64,000 nt of DNA from positions 1,747,307-1,811,306 of the forward strand of contig JAJEKV010000053.1 in the NCBI GenBank assembly GCA_021234155.1. Reading direction: 5' to 3'. This document shows positions 52,860-63,960 of the stretch, piece by piece (positions within the stretch are counted from its first letter, which is position 1; every line of letters begins with the position of its first letter). This DNA comes from Isoetes taiwanensis (lineage: Eukaryota > Streptophyta > Lycopodiopsida > Isoetales > Isoetaceae). The position numbers and the translations under genes are program-made. Under the pieces are notes generated by a model. That model did no database searches, was not told the origin of the DNA, and worked only from the letters and a program-made list of their open reading frames with translations.

Positions 52860-53060
52860 ATAAAGCTCGACGGCTCCAGGGCCACGCCGAGAAAGAATCA
52901 ATAGACGACCAATCGGGAGCCATCCGCGGAATGACCATCGCGGGCAAAAACATCCAATTAGTGCTGCCTCGGAAGCTACAGCGCCACGCCGAGAAAGAAT
53001 GAACAAGAAGAATGTCCCGGTGGCTACATTGCTACACCAAGAAAGGATGAAATAATAACC
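52860..53060. repeat. Three diverged copies of a GCCACGCCGAGAAAGAAT unit
   Basis: Units at about 52866-52900, 52970-53000 and 53015-53050 share GCTAC/CTCC…GCCACGCCGAGAAAG. Confidence 0.6.
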
Positions 53061-53129
53061 TAGAAAAGAGACATGGAGGATATCAGAGGTTGCAGAGCGA
53101 TTCGAGAAGTATCCAAAAATAGACAAAAA

Positions 53130-54330
53130 CTAAAGATGGCCAACCGACCAAAAGCAATTGGAGCAACTTCAACAATGGAATGGAATGGAATGGAATAATG
53201 GACTGGTAGGAAGGAGGAGAAATCTAGCTAGAATGCCGATGAATGAAATAGGAGAAGAGGCAGAATAAATAGGAGATGTCCAGAGAATGTCGGGGAATCT
53301 ACTCCAAATAGGCTCACAGGAATAAAGAGGCAAAACAAATGAGGGAAGGAAATGGCAAATAGGATGGCTAGAATACAAGATATCAACAGAACAAACGAGA
53401 TAACAGAGAAAAAAGGGGAATAATGAGATAACAAGATAATAGAGCAATGGATGGAACAAATGAGACAAGGAGTTCCCGATTACTGGAGGAGATGGCTCAT
53501 TGAGAGTAGAAGAGCAACTAAGGCAACTAGATTAAATGGGAGGAAGAGGAGACCAAAAAAAATGGAGCAAAAGGGGACAAACAAAAGAGACAGACAATGG
53601 AGCAATGAAGAAAAAGCCAGAATTCAAATAATGGGATGTATAAAAATGAAAAACACAATTGAACAACGCAGAAGAGATGGAAAAGGAAAAAATGAAGGAC
53701 ACGATGGAACAACACATGAGATGGGGAAAGGAACTTATGGGATAACAATGGACAAAGCCACAAAAGTGACGACATCAACCAAGTAAAGATTTCAAATGAC
53801 TAATGTACTAGAAGACACTACACAAACAAAGATACTATATAACCGAACTAATTTAACTAGCACATAGGAAAGGAGCACGAAGAGAAAGAAACCAAAGAAG
53901 GAACTGACACAACTAAATAAGTAATACCGTCAACAAAGTTAAATGGAACAATAAGCCAAAAGAACTCAATGAAGGAAACAATTCAAACACACCAAAAAAG
54001 AGAAATGATATCAAATGGAGGTACTAAGATAGTGAAGACCATATAATAATTGGAGCGCAATAAACCCACAGTGAGGCAAGTCAGAGTGAATGGAGTGGAG
54101 AAATTGGCTCATCAACACCGCAACCAAAAAATGGCTAAACAATACTGAAGGGACAACTAAGTCATCAAATAAAAGGAGGAAAAATAAGACAAAAGCCAGA
54201 GAATAATGAAATTGACATAGATAAAGAACATGGACAAAATGACATCACATAGGGAACATGCTGAAATAAAGAAACATTGGTAGGCACGACTAGAATACAT
54301 GAAGAAATGGGATAGAGGGAAAACTAGACT
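53130..54330. repeat. A- and G-rich low-complexity stretch
   Basis: About 1.2 kb with very few T and C runs on the plus strand, containing GGAATGGAATGGAAT at 53177-53193. Open frames on both strands are explained by the base bias. No gene is proposed. Confidence 0.65.
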
Positions 54331-54399
54331 AGATCAACAAAAGTGCACGTGGGTATCAAACAACTATATTGCTAACCAATGTGCCTACTATGGATATAT

Positions 54400-55895
54400 A
54401 TAGCATGGTAACATAATAAAGGCACAAACCCTTGTCCTTAGCACCTTAATCAAAGTCCCAGCATCGTAGTATTCCTTGTATGCATCATGCATGGCCTTGT
54501 ATTTGGTGTACTTGGCCATCTTTTCCTTGTATTCCCGGACTTGCTTCGACGTATACACACTCTTCTTCTTCTCTTTCTTTGATCAGTCGGGCGACAACAT
54601 CTCGAGGTATAAGGGAGGGTTGGTCTACATCCCCTCGTGTCTCAAGTTCTTGCTCTTCAGCCTGGGTCTTGCTGCTATTCTTCTTTGGCTTCTGGGATCT
54701 TGAAGTCCACTCACCTCTAAGGATGTTATTGAGCATCTCAGCATACACGTCATCTCAGAGTTGATGATGCTACAAGGGTTTGACTGTCTGATGTTGATGC
54801 CCCTTCAGCTTTTTGTCGTCGTATGTCTTCCCTTTGGCTTTTCTGGGTTTCTGTGGCTTATCTCCTTTCTTTTTTGCTCGCAACTTCTTGTTGTGTTCTT
54901 TCTTTTGTCACTCTTCCATCTCCATCTGTTTTTAGTGCGAGCTCATTCTACTTTGGCTCGGTTTGATTTGCCGAAGTCTCTACCCTCGCGTTCTTGAGGC
55001 ATTTTGGAGGGTTTGTATTCGATCCAATGTAGTCATTGGTGTCAATATTCTCTAGAAACGGGGGTCAAGGGTTAAGCCTTGGGTTGCGAAATTGGTGTCT
55101 TGCTTTGTGTCCTGTTGGTTCTCTTCTTGATTCCGTTCTTGATTGTGTTCTTGATTCCCTTCGGTTTTGGACTTCATATTTGGCTTGTTGTCGCGAATAG
55201 TGTTTTCTTAGGTACTAGGTAATGGAGTTGGTCGTTTTGTTCTTGCTGTTTGCTTGGTCCTGGCCATGCTTGACATTAATTCGTATTGCCCCAGGAGTAC
55301 CTAAAAATCGATTTAGGGATCAACAGCAGCTTCAAAAAAATGTGAAAGTCTAAATAACGGAAGTTTGGGTGCCTTTTTATAAGCCCGGACCCTAGCGTTT
55401 TGGGTCAACTTTTTAAATTTGTCTGTTTCTCACATATAATTACACATTTAGATCTTATTTTGAGGACACAATTATGGTCTAAGATGGGGAAAACTCTCAT
55501 CGTGCACCAAATATGGTTGTGAGAAGCTCACAAGTGCAATTCACACACACTATGAGAGTCGCCGCCTAATCGAAGTTTTGGTTGCCAAACTACATACCGC
55601 CATGATGCAATTCGAAAGCTTATCACATGTTTCTTGAAATGGATTTGGTCTTTGGATTACCTGTTTGGGACGTGCAATTGACTGAACATGCGGGAGGAGC
55701 CAGGAGGGGTTGTGAGAAGCCCACAAGTCCTGTTCGAGCACCGTGAGAGTCGTTTGGCCCAATTTAGCATTTCTCTGGCTAATTTGATTAAATAAAACAA
55801 GCATATTTTTCCATTTTAAGCTAGATTGTTGCTTATTCCAGATCTCTGACTCCTCTAACAAGATAGACAACTCTCATCGTGCGTCAAAGAGGTGT
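54400..55895. other. Unassigned, possibly retroelement-derived
   Basis: The minus strand reads lysine-, glutamine- and glutamate-rich pieces (55262-54485) in changing frames, as in the 5' part of a degenerate retrotransposon gag. No zinc knuckle or RT is present. Diverged repeats with CTCTCATCGTGC and CACAAGT cores lie at 55495-55890. Confidence 0.3.
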
Positions 55896-56200
55896 CTGGA
55901 ATATGACAGACACTGATCCAAATGCATGCTCCAATGCTAGAATCTGAAAAGAAATTTTTTTAGGGTGCTTGCCATTTTAAGGCCACGCTGTAGGGTGTAC
56001 TTTTAGGGCTAGGATCCAATAGGTCATATGGCATTAAGATGTTGCCATGTTGCAACAAATGTTATATTCATATATCTGCTTGGGCATCTGCAATCTAATG
56101 GTCACTAATGGTTGTATCTTATGGTCCAACCCTTTACAATACAATGTACCTGTCAGTTACGACAACATGTACTAGTGATGTGCCAGCATAAATATGTAGC
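55896..56200. repeat. Dispersed repeat family, partial copy 2
   Basis: Matches the last third of the repeat at 51690-52330 (GCAACAAATGTTATATTCATAT, split as GCAACAAATGTT and ATATTCATAT). Confidence 0.65.
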
Positions 56201-56696
56201 AAAATAGCAGGAGGTTCCAGAGGGATTTGATATGGATGTAAAAATAACAATTCCTGAAACCTTAGACTATATATCCCTAAAACAATCGAATAGGTTGTTA
56301 TAAAAAAAACATAGATTCAAGATAAAAAATAATCGCATTAGCTCACTGGGTATATTGGTTAAAGTAGTCTTAGTTAGGACATTGAACTATTTTGGTAGAG
56401 GTTAGAGCTCCCATATTTCATATTCTAAAATCTTAGGTAAAGTCGTATAGAGGTTCGATATTCGCTCAAAACCTTAGGCAAAATCGTATTTCATATTTCA
56501 AAATCATAGATACCTCCAATCATAAATGACTATAAGCGAAACGAGAGGTGCCCAGGGGCCCCGACATACGATCTAGATCGTAGGATCGACGAATCCGACG
56601 ACCGTAGTAGTCCAGGGTGCACTTTGTTTATACCAGGTAGTATCCTAGAACGTCACATTATTAATTGGGAATTAACGAGGTAATCCACAATCATCA
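56201..56696. other. Unassigned stretch between repeat copies
   Basis: A weak tRNA-like A-box (TAGCTCACTGG at 56339) and GGTTCGATATTCG at 56453 are present, but no convincing SINE. The inverted TGTGACG-like end at 56650-56657 may be an LTR terminus on the minus strand. Confidence 0.25.
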
Positions 56697-57222
56697 ACTA
56701 AGAAGGTTGTGGGTCTCTACCCCCCTTCCCAATACATAAGAGGTGTGCACATAATGCAATATTATCAATACAATGACTCCAAATATGGAATGTAGATCTA
56801 ACCTACCTACTCTAATCAGACATGCTTAGGGTTCTTTAGTCAGTTTGGATACTGGTTAAGGTTCTTGGGCTCTAGAGATCGTCTAGGGCCAAGAATAGTT
56901 ACAAATCTAGCCTATTATCTACTGGGAAGCATACACCGGCTGTCATAACCAACACTTACCAAATCTTGGCTGCCTGCTACATCCTAGAAGGCATCTTTGA
57001 TGTTGTCACAGTCGAATCTTGCGCCTCGAGATTCGAGCTTGGCTCGCTTCGATAAACTAGATTATGATAGCCCTAGTCCAAATGCATGCTTCAAGACCGG
57101 AATTCGAAAGAGAAACTTTTAGGGTTCATGCCTTTCTAAGGCCAAGCTTTAGGCATGCTTTTAGGGTTGGGATCTAATGGGCCATATGGCTCATTATGGT
57201 GTTGCCATATGGCAACAAATGT
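56697..57222. repeat. Dispersed repeat family, copy 3
   Basis: Matches 51690-52200 and ends at GCAACAAATGTT, where the following sequence departs from copy 1. Confidence 0.7.
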
Positions 57223-59793
57223 TAAAGATGTCCAGAGATACCATGTCTTCTCTCCGTCCTCTCTTAATGTGGTCGACAAAGAACATCAACTCGGGATCTC
57301 CCGCATTACATATATGGTTTGTTCCAACCTCAATATGCGAAAGGTTTACCACAATGGAGATGACCTTATAGATGCATTAATAGGCTGTCGTTCTTTCTCC
57401 ACCCCTTACAACGGCAGCCACTGTCCAAAAATCACCAGATGCTATGAAGTGGTTACCTCCAAAAGGTCTATTGTTCTTTAGTGAATTGTTGCAATGGGTT
57501 ATTGACGCTCTCTATTACTACTTTATTAGCCATTGAAAACCCGTCCTATATTATGACCTTTGCCTCTACCAATAGTTGTGTTGCTCCTGAAACTGGCTCT
57601 AATAGCAGCAACCTCGTGTTGTTTCCAACCATGAAGATATGGAATAACAAGTGCATTTTCTTGTCCATTGTATAAAGCTGACATAAGAGGGTTGTTATGC
57701 CACATGGGAGTATCATGTTTTGTTTGCTTCGTTCTGGCAGGCATATGCTTATTTTTTTCTTGCACCATTATACCATTGACGAAATATATTGATTCAAACT
57801 TTGTTAAGGATCGTAGCTTAACTATTTACTCAAGTGGAAACCTAGAATCAAATATTTCAAACAACTATGATATTTGAAGTTTGAATGTGAATAGTATTTA
57901 CTGAACCACTATTCATATTCGTATGGGCGTCGATTCAAACACTGCTCACTATAGGATTGATAATTTGATGGTCCTGCACTTCGGAATCACCAATTAGGCC
58001 GGAGATCTCCTTGGATTATCCCATATTCAATTCATTGTATAGTTTCATCTATGTACATCGTTTCTATGTCATCAATTTCCACCGTTTCTCCAATGGAGCC
58101 GGAGATGGTTAACTATTATTCGCCACATCCCTCTTTCCAACCCTATACTTAACCAATCGATAATTATCTACATGTAAAACCTTATTTACGTGGTTCCATA
58201 TTTACATAGTTCATCAATCTTGAACTAGGTTTGAAGTCTCATAAGCGATCAACCTTGAATAACTTGAGATGATCTACTATCAAATTTTTCTCGTGACACC
58301 TTATGCCAAGACACATTGTGCCTAACCCTTGTCCAATTATACCATATGCTTAGACCTTGTGCAAGTTAGGATAAGTGTTAGTGCCATTAATTTTTTCTTC
58401 TAGTGCCTAGGCCCACTTGCTACGTTAGTGACATTTCTAGTGCCTAGACCATCTAGCAAGTATACAACTATTTGTGTATTGTTGCTCCATAGAGTATTAC
58501 CCTTAAGTGGTATTCAACATTTGGCATATTATGCCCAATCAAGTTAGCTACATGTTTTTCAAATAAGTTGGGTCTGCTACATGCTATTTCTTCAAGGCAG
58601 ATGCATGTTTTTACATTTCTCAACTCATGTCGGCCTACTAAGTCGACTCAAATATCTTTCCCAATAGCTTGGGTTTGCTTCATGCAAGTTATTCAAGGCA
58701 CATGCCTGTTTGCCTTATGTAGGCACAAGCACAAACACAAGGCACAAGTTTCTAATAAAAACGTGTTAAAATATGTACATGTACATAACATAAAAAAAAA
58801 GGGACATGATTGGGTTGCTTGAGCCCCAACTACTCATGTACTAGAACAAAACCTAAACTTTGAAAAATTAGGGTTTCGGCATGGAACCCTAACAACCTTT
58901 TAGGGTACATCTATCGTCTTGCTTCTACCAAAAGACACAAGGAGCTTACTCCTTTCCACTTCTCTTACTATTTTACATAGCCGTTTCCTGCACCTCGTCT
59001 AGTTCTATGGTGCCTACAAAGTTTGTTGAATAGTATCGCAACTTAGAGCACATCAAAGAGGCACCAATCGACTGGGTATTTCAAGTCTTTCAACATACCT
59101 TTGATCTTTATGAAACAACATCAAGGACACCATATTACCAAGATATCCTTGGTCAATACAATCAATCAAATCCAAGGCCGTGATGTGAGACTCTAAGGGC
59201 AAACGGAGCATGGATCTTTTTAACGCTATCACAACAGATCGAGTCGACACCAAAGAAGACAATCTGGAAAAGGGTTGAAAGAATGTCGAGTACATGACAT
59301 GTAGTCCAAAGGCATAAAAATATTTATCAAAGCACAAGTAGTCTTTGCAACCTTCTTCCATTATCTGGCAATAAACAAGATAGAGGAAAGGGACCGTAAA
59401 AAGGGAGTGCATCATGTCAAGAATATGAGCTTATAACATTTTGCCTTAGTGATAGAATTCCTGAGGATGTTTCAAGTTATCATAATGTAAAAATTGCTGA
59501 AACTATATAAATTAACAAAAAAAAAAAAACTATATAAATTGTATAAGAATGTGAATATAGCTTCACACTCATATTCATATTATTAATGCCTAGGAAGTTA
59601 TGGTTGTGATAAATTCCAAGTGTCGATGTGAATATTCTTCTTTTATATTGTGCAGGTCCGTTTCACCTTATGTAATCTTGAGGATAGCATTATCCGGGGG
59701 ATGTGGCGTTCTCCTAAAATATATGATATAAATACGTATATTTTATGGCCACATCACCATACAACTCTACATAAGTAGACTTGTATACACCTA
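57223..59793. other. No gene established
   Basis: Short frames only, for example 57155-57481 (plus), 57526-57768 (minus, ending in a Gly-Arg-Gly-Lys stretch) and 59053-59415 (minus). No family is recognised. The end nearest 59793 is probably internal sequence of a retrotransposon whose 3' LTR follows. Confidence 0.3.
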
Positions 59794-60350
59794 ATGTGGG
59801 GGAGATGACTAAGTTATCTACATAACTTAGCCAACCTAAGGTAAGAAGCTATTTCCACATGGCCTCATCTTATAGGCTTAACCGCCACATAGATGCACCT
59901 ATGGGAGCCAAGTGGCATTCATGTGAACCCTAACATATAAAAAGGCTAAACTCTAAACCCTAGCCACTTTTTGACTCTACCAACCTCGACCCACCCGGTT
60001 AGCCCATAGCTTCGATCCGGGGGATCGTCTTGACGACCCTAGGTTGCGGTAGCCATCCTGGGCGCTAAGCACGAAAGGAGGATCATCGACTCGAGTCACC
60101 TGCTAGAGATGGAAGGCAGCTCATTAGGAGCAGATATTTCAAGTAGATTCCAGTTGAGTTGCACCTTGTATCCTAGTAGAGCTATCCTAGAACCTATAGT
60201 TATGAACATGAACCCTAATCAATGAACCCTAACTGTAAATTAGATGTATGTGATTAGGATTAGTTGTTATTCTCCTTTATTATCAAGATTATGTTAATAT
60301 GATATTGGTTGATCTCATGTTTGCACCTCTTGTGTATTGGAAAGGGGGGT
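59794..60350 (+). repeat. Probable 3' LTR (copia-like) after a polypurine tract
   Basis: ATGTGGGGGAGA at 59794-59805 is a typical Ty1/copia polypurine tract and is followed directly by TG (59806). A TATAAAAA promoter box lies at 59936-59943, 130 bp into the LTR. The right end and a TSD could not be placed, and no 5' partner is in the window. Confidence 0.5.
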
Positions 60351-61603
60351 AGCGACCTAGTAGCCACTAGTAGATGATGCTCCTAGTTTAGACCCATTAG
60401 TTCCCATTATTATGCGACTTGTGCATAGAGCCCACCCAGGCTCACGGAGGCTATGGAGTGGTGAAAGCACCACACAAGGGGTCAGTGGCAAAGTGGAGGG
60501 AGGACCTGGCGGCGGCTACTAGGGTCCTATAGCGGCCTAGACTCATAGTCGGTCACTTCATGCGGGCAGTATGGGTCCCACACTTCCTTCTGGGTTAATG
60601 GTGTCGCCCTAACTCTCAAGAGTTGCAAGTGTCGGCTTGCTCTTGTTTTGGAAAGTTCGGTCCAGTGCGGACGTGTGTCGCCACCATCCTCTAGCCGCTC
60701 ATGGAGCCATTGCACTCGGGAAGGGAAATGCAACCCTTTCTACCTCATCGGGCCGGGAGATGCAACACAGAGTAGTCTCGTTGAGTGATACCATGGGATT
60801 ACGTCTCGGCGGATTTACAGTCATCTACAAGCCTAATTTAGCTTAGCCATGCGCAAAGCATGCAATGTGGAGGGGCGGATGGAGTGGTCAACCCTAGCCA
60901 TTGTCTATTGCCACCCCAAGTCATTGCCATAACTTCGATGCGATTTCTATCCGGAGGCCCCCATCCGCCGGGTCACAACTCCTCCTTGAGTCCGAGCCAC
61001 GGGTAGGAGCCTCTATTTGATGTATTCGATGTATTGTTGTATTCGGTGACATGGATGGATGGATTATCATTACCCTAAGGGGTAGTTTATTGTTGTTGTG
61101 TTATTGCTAGTGCTTATGTTTATATGTTTTGCTTCGGTGACATAGGGACCCCTAGAGGGCGGACGGAATGACACCTCTGTGTCCTCTACTTTCGATAGTC
61201 CGCCCACCTTAGATGCGAGTTAGGCGAGAGGGCCCATCACGACCGGATAGCCGTTGGATGGGGAAGGTTCTTCGTTGTATATTGCAGTCTGCCGGTATAT
61301 AAGCGCAAGGGCGTCCGCCATAGTGAATCCATCAATAGTCGCAAGGAAGATATGAAATAATCGGCAAAAAAGAAACAATGGCGAAGGTCGCCTATAGGTT
61401 ATATCTAAAGCAAACCTTGCAGGATCAATCTCACAGTAGAAGAGTATCTTGACCTGTCTATCATCCCCAAGAATCGCCTCTCCACATTTCACTATGGATC
61501 CGGAGGCAAGGTGAGGTGGGGTAGCCTGTCCTCTGCTACCGACCTAGCCGCTGCCATTTTGAAGCATTCCTAAAAATGCATGCCGCATGCGCATGCAAAA
61601 AGC
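60351..61603. other. GC-richer repeat-derived stretch, unassigned
   Basis: Higher GC than the surroundings and without a recognisable domain; probably LTR or other repeat sequence. No gene is supported. Confidence 0.3.
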
Positions 61604-61748
61604 TATAACAGACTTATGGAAGACCGCTCGAGTGGATCTTGTTGTCGCGTTCCCGAGACACTGGCATAATTGGATAGAAGCGGCTACTCATAAACGTCTA
61701 GACGGTTTTGCCTAGTTGGTTAAGGGCATGTCGGTTAGGAACGTTACA
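61604..61748 (+). repeat. TRIM LTR, forward, 145 bp
   Basis: Starts TATAACAGAC (TG changed to TA) and ends AACGTTACA. It is followed after TT by the PBS at 61751. Confidence 0.85.
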
Positions 61749-61750
61749 TT

Positions 61751-61762
61751 TGGTATCAGAGC
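61751..61762 (+). other. Primer-binding site for initiator tRNA-Met
   Basis: TGGTATCAGAGC is the standard plant LTR-element PBS complementary to the 3' end of initiator tRNA-Met. An inverted copy lies at 63043-63054. Confidence 0.85.
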
Positions 61763-61850
61763 AGGGCTCGAGTTCGAGTCTCCATAGGTGCAAGTATGAC
61801 CCAGAATCACCGTATTTTGCCCCGGTTGGTTAAGGGGCATGCTCGGTTGC

Positions 61851-61926
61851 TGATACGAGAAGATTAGCAAACGATCTGAGAGAAGATTAGCATGGCCCTG
61901 CGCCTCAAGGATGACACGCATAAATA
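61851..61926 (+). pseudogene. U6 snRNA pieces, duplicated
   Basis: TGATACGAGAAGATTAGC is followed by a second, longer piece ACGATCTGAGAGAAGATTAG running on to GATGACACGCATAAAT. Both match the middle of plant U6 (about nt 30-82). The first has CG where U6 has CAG in the ACAGAGA box. Confidence 0.85.
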
Positions 61927-62140
61927 ATATAGCGTTCCTAACCGACATGCCCTTGACCAACTGGGGAAAACCGTCTAGACGTTTATGAGTAGTCGCTTCT
62001 ACCAATTTATGCCGGACACCAAGATTCACTCGAGCGGTCTTCCATGGGTCCGTTACAATTTCTCCCACTAGAACTATGCTCGTCCTCGAGCATCAAAGAC
62101 CAAGTCATGACCTACCGTCCACCGGTATTCTGGGGGAGAT

Positions 62141-62285
62141 TGTAATAGACCCATGAGAGACCGCTCGAGTAGATCTTGGTATCGTGTTCCCGAGACACTG
62201 GCATAAATGAGTAGAAGCGACTACTCATAAATGTCTAGACGGTTTTGCCCAGTTGGTTAAGGGCATGTCGGTTAGGAACGTTACA
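62141..62285 (+). repeat. TRIM LTR, forward, 145 bp
   Basis: Preceded by the tract TGGGGGAGAT and ending GTTACA, directly abutting U6 sequence. Confidence 0.9.
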
Positions 62286-62329
62286 AACGATACAAAGAAG
62301 ATTAGCATGGCCCCTGCACAAGGATGACG
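62286..62329 (+). pseudogene. U6 snRNA piece between opposed LTRs
   Basis: AACGATACAAAGAAGATTAG continuing to CCCCTGCACAAGGATGACG matches U6 nt 30 to about 73 with two changes (ACAAAGA for ACAGAGA, CACAAGG for CGCAAGG). It starts at the first base after the LTR. Confidence 0.92.
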
Positions 62330-62458
62330 TCGGACACCAAGATCCACTCGAGCGGTCTTCCATGGGTCCGTTACAATCTCTGCCACTGAAACTATGCTCG
62401 TCCTCGAGCATCAGAGACCAAGTCATGACCTACCGTCCACCGGTATTCTGGGGGAGAT

Positions 62459-62603
62459 TGTAATGGACCCATGGGAGACCGCTCGAGTAGATCTTGGTGT
62501 CGCGTTCCCGAGACACTAACATAAATGGGTAGAAGCAACTACTCATAAATGTCTAGACGGTTTTGCCCAGTTAGTTAAGGGCATGTCGGTTAGGAACGTT
62601 ACA
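62459..62603 (+). repeat. TRIM LTR, forward, 145 bp
   Basis: Preceded by GGGGGAGAT, starts TGTAATGGACCC, ends GTTACA. Confidence 0.9.
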
Positions 62604-62657
62604 AATGATACAAAGAAGATTAGCATGGCCCTGGCGAAGGATCCTGCGTATAAATTA
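62604..62657 (+). pseudogene. U6 snRNA piece between opposed LTRs
   Basis: AATGATACAAAGAAGATTAG continuing to GTATAAATTA matches U6 nt 30-82, with changes in the loop. The next base begins a reverse LTR (TGTAACG). Confidence 0.92.
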
Positions 62658-62774
62658 TGTAACGTTCTAACCGGCATGCCCTTAACTAACCTGAAAAACT
62701 GTTTAGACGTTTATGAGTAGTCCTTTACCAATTTATGCCGGACACCAAGATCCATGTCGGTTAGGAACGTTACA

Positions 62775-62829
62775 AATGATACAAAGAAGATTAGCATGGC
62801 CCCTGCGCAAGGATCACACGTATAAATTA
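62775..62829 (+). pseudogene. U6 snRNA piece between opposed LTRs
   Basis: The best preserved copy: AATGATACAAAGAAGATTAG, then CATGGCCCCTGCGCAAGGAT and CACACGTATAAATTA. It lies exactly between a forward LTR tail (ending 62774) and a reverse LTR (starting 62830). Confidence 0.93.
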
Positions 62830-63201
62830 TGTAACGTTCCTAACCGACATGCCCTTAACCAACTGGGCAAAACTGTCTAGACGTTTATGAGTAGTCACTT
62901 CTACCAATTTATGCCGGACACCAAGATCCACTTCAGCAGTCTTTCATGGGTCCGTTACAATCTCTCCCACTAGAACTATGCTCGTCCTCGAGCCGGTATC
63001 CTGAGTCATACTTGCCCCCATGGAGACTCGAACTCGATCCCTGCTCTGATACCAAATGTAACGTTCCTAACCGACATGCCCCTAACCAACTGGGCAAAAC
63101 CGTCTAGACGTTTATGAGTAGTCACTTCTACCCATTTATATCAGTGTCTCGGGAACATGACACCAAGATCCATTTGAGCGGTCTTCCACGGGTCCGTTAC
63201 A
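62830..63201 (-). mobile_element. Complete TRIM copy, minus strand, 372 bp
   Basis: Read on the minus strand: 5' LTR 63201-63057 (145 bp), PBS 63054-63043, a 97-bp internal region with no coding capacity, purine tract GTGGGAGAGAT, and 3' LTR 62959-62830 (130 bp, net 15 bp shorter). This is among the smallest LTR-retrotransposon layouts and depends wholly on other elements for enzymes. Confidence 0.88.
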
Positions 63202-63390
63202 AAAGCGAACCTTAGAAACCAGGTCTATATGAATGAAATAAGCATGTTTGTCATTTTGGCCAAAAACAAACACCTAAATAATTCTTGAACCTTATCACTA
63301 ATTATATTCACATCACAAAGCATATATTCTAGTGAGAGATTTGTTTGGAAGGGGAAAACCCGAGCATTTGTCTTGTATGGCACGATTGGA

Positions 63391-63960
63391 ATACTACTTT
63401 CAACAACTTTCCTTCCTCCTTGTTTTACAATAAATTGTGCTAGAAAAACCATTAACTTAAGGAAAATCTGAAAGGTCACAGTTGAAATACTACCCTCAAC
63501 AACTTTCCTTCCTCCTGGTTTTACAATGGATTGTGCTAAAAAAAGCATTAACCTACAGGAACATCTTAAATGTCCATGTTGAAATACTACCCTCAACAAC
63601 TTTCCTCCTCCTGGTTTTACAAAGGATTGTGGTAAAAAAAGCATTAACCTACGAGAACATCTTAACTGTCAAGGTTGAAATACTTCCCCCAACAACTTTC
63701 CTCCTCCTGGTTTTACAAAGGATTGTGGTAAAAAAAGCATTAACCTACGAGAACATCTTAACTGTCAAGGTTGAAATACTTCCCCCAACAACTTTCCTTT
63801 CTCCCTAGTTTACAACGGATTGTGCTAAAAAAACCATTAACGCTAACCTAAGGGAACATCTTAAATGTCATGGTTGAAATACTAGCCTTACAACTTTCCT
63901 TCCTCCGACTTTACAATAGATTGTGCTAACAAGACCACTAACCTATAAAACTTTCATCCT
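63391..63960. repeat. 96-bp tandem repeat, about six units
   Basis: Units start at 63391, 63487, 63584, 63680, 63776 and 63879 (96-97 bp apart, 103 for the fifth). Each contains CAACAACTTTCC, TTTTACAA, GATTGTG(C/G)TAAAAAAA and AACATCTTAA blocks. Units three and four are nearly identical. 96 bp is a multiple of three, so frames stay open on both strands by chance. The last unit is partial. Confidence 0.88.

Larger units (their letters stand above)
61604..63201. mobile_element. TRIM array with embedded U6 snRNA pieces
   Basis: A miniature LTR retrotransposon (TRIM) occurs here repeatedly and in both orientations. Forward 145-bp LTRs lie at 61604-61748, 62141-62285 and 62459-62603 (first base pair TG or TA, last bases GTTACA). 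Reverse LTRs lie at about 61927-62058, 62330-62375 (partial), 62658-62754 (partial), 62830-62959 and 63057-63201. Internal sequences include a PBS TGGTATCAGAGC two bases after an LTR and polypurine tracts GGGGGAGAT just before forward LTRs at 62141 and 62459. No protein is encoded. U6 snRNA pieces fill the gaps between forward and reverse LTR ends. Confidence 0.9.

Noticed and set aside
53169-53786. Hydrophobic and charged frames in the A/G-rich stretch
   Set aside because: Strand-biased composition explains the open frames, and there is no family resemblance.
61851-62829. Functional U6 snRNA gene
   Set aside because: All copies lack the U6 5' third and 3' end, and no plant snRNA upstream element or correctly spaced TATA box is seen. 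The flanks are LTR ends.
63225-63808. Repeat-protein gene over the 96-bp array
   Set aside because: The unit length is a multiple of three, so frames stay open on both strands; the unit sequence drifts without codon bias.
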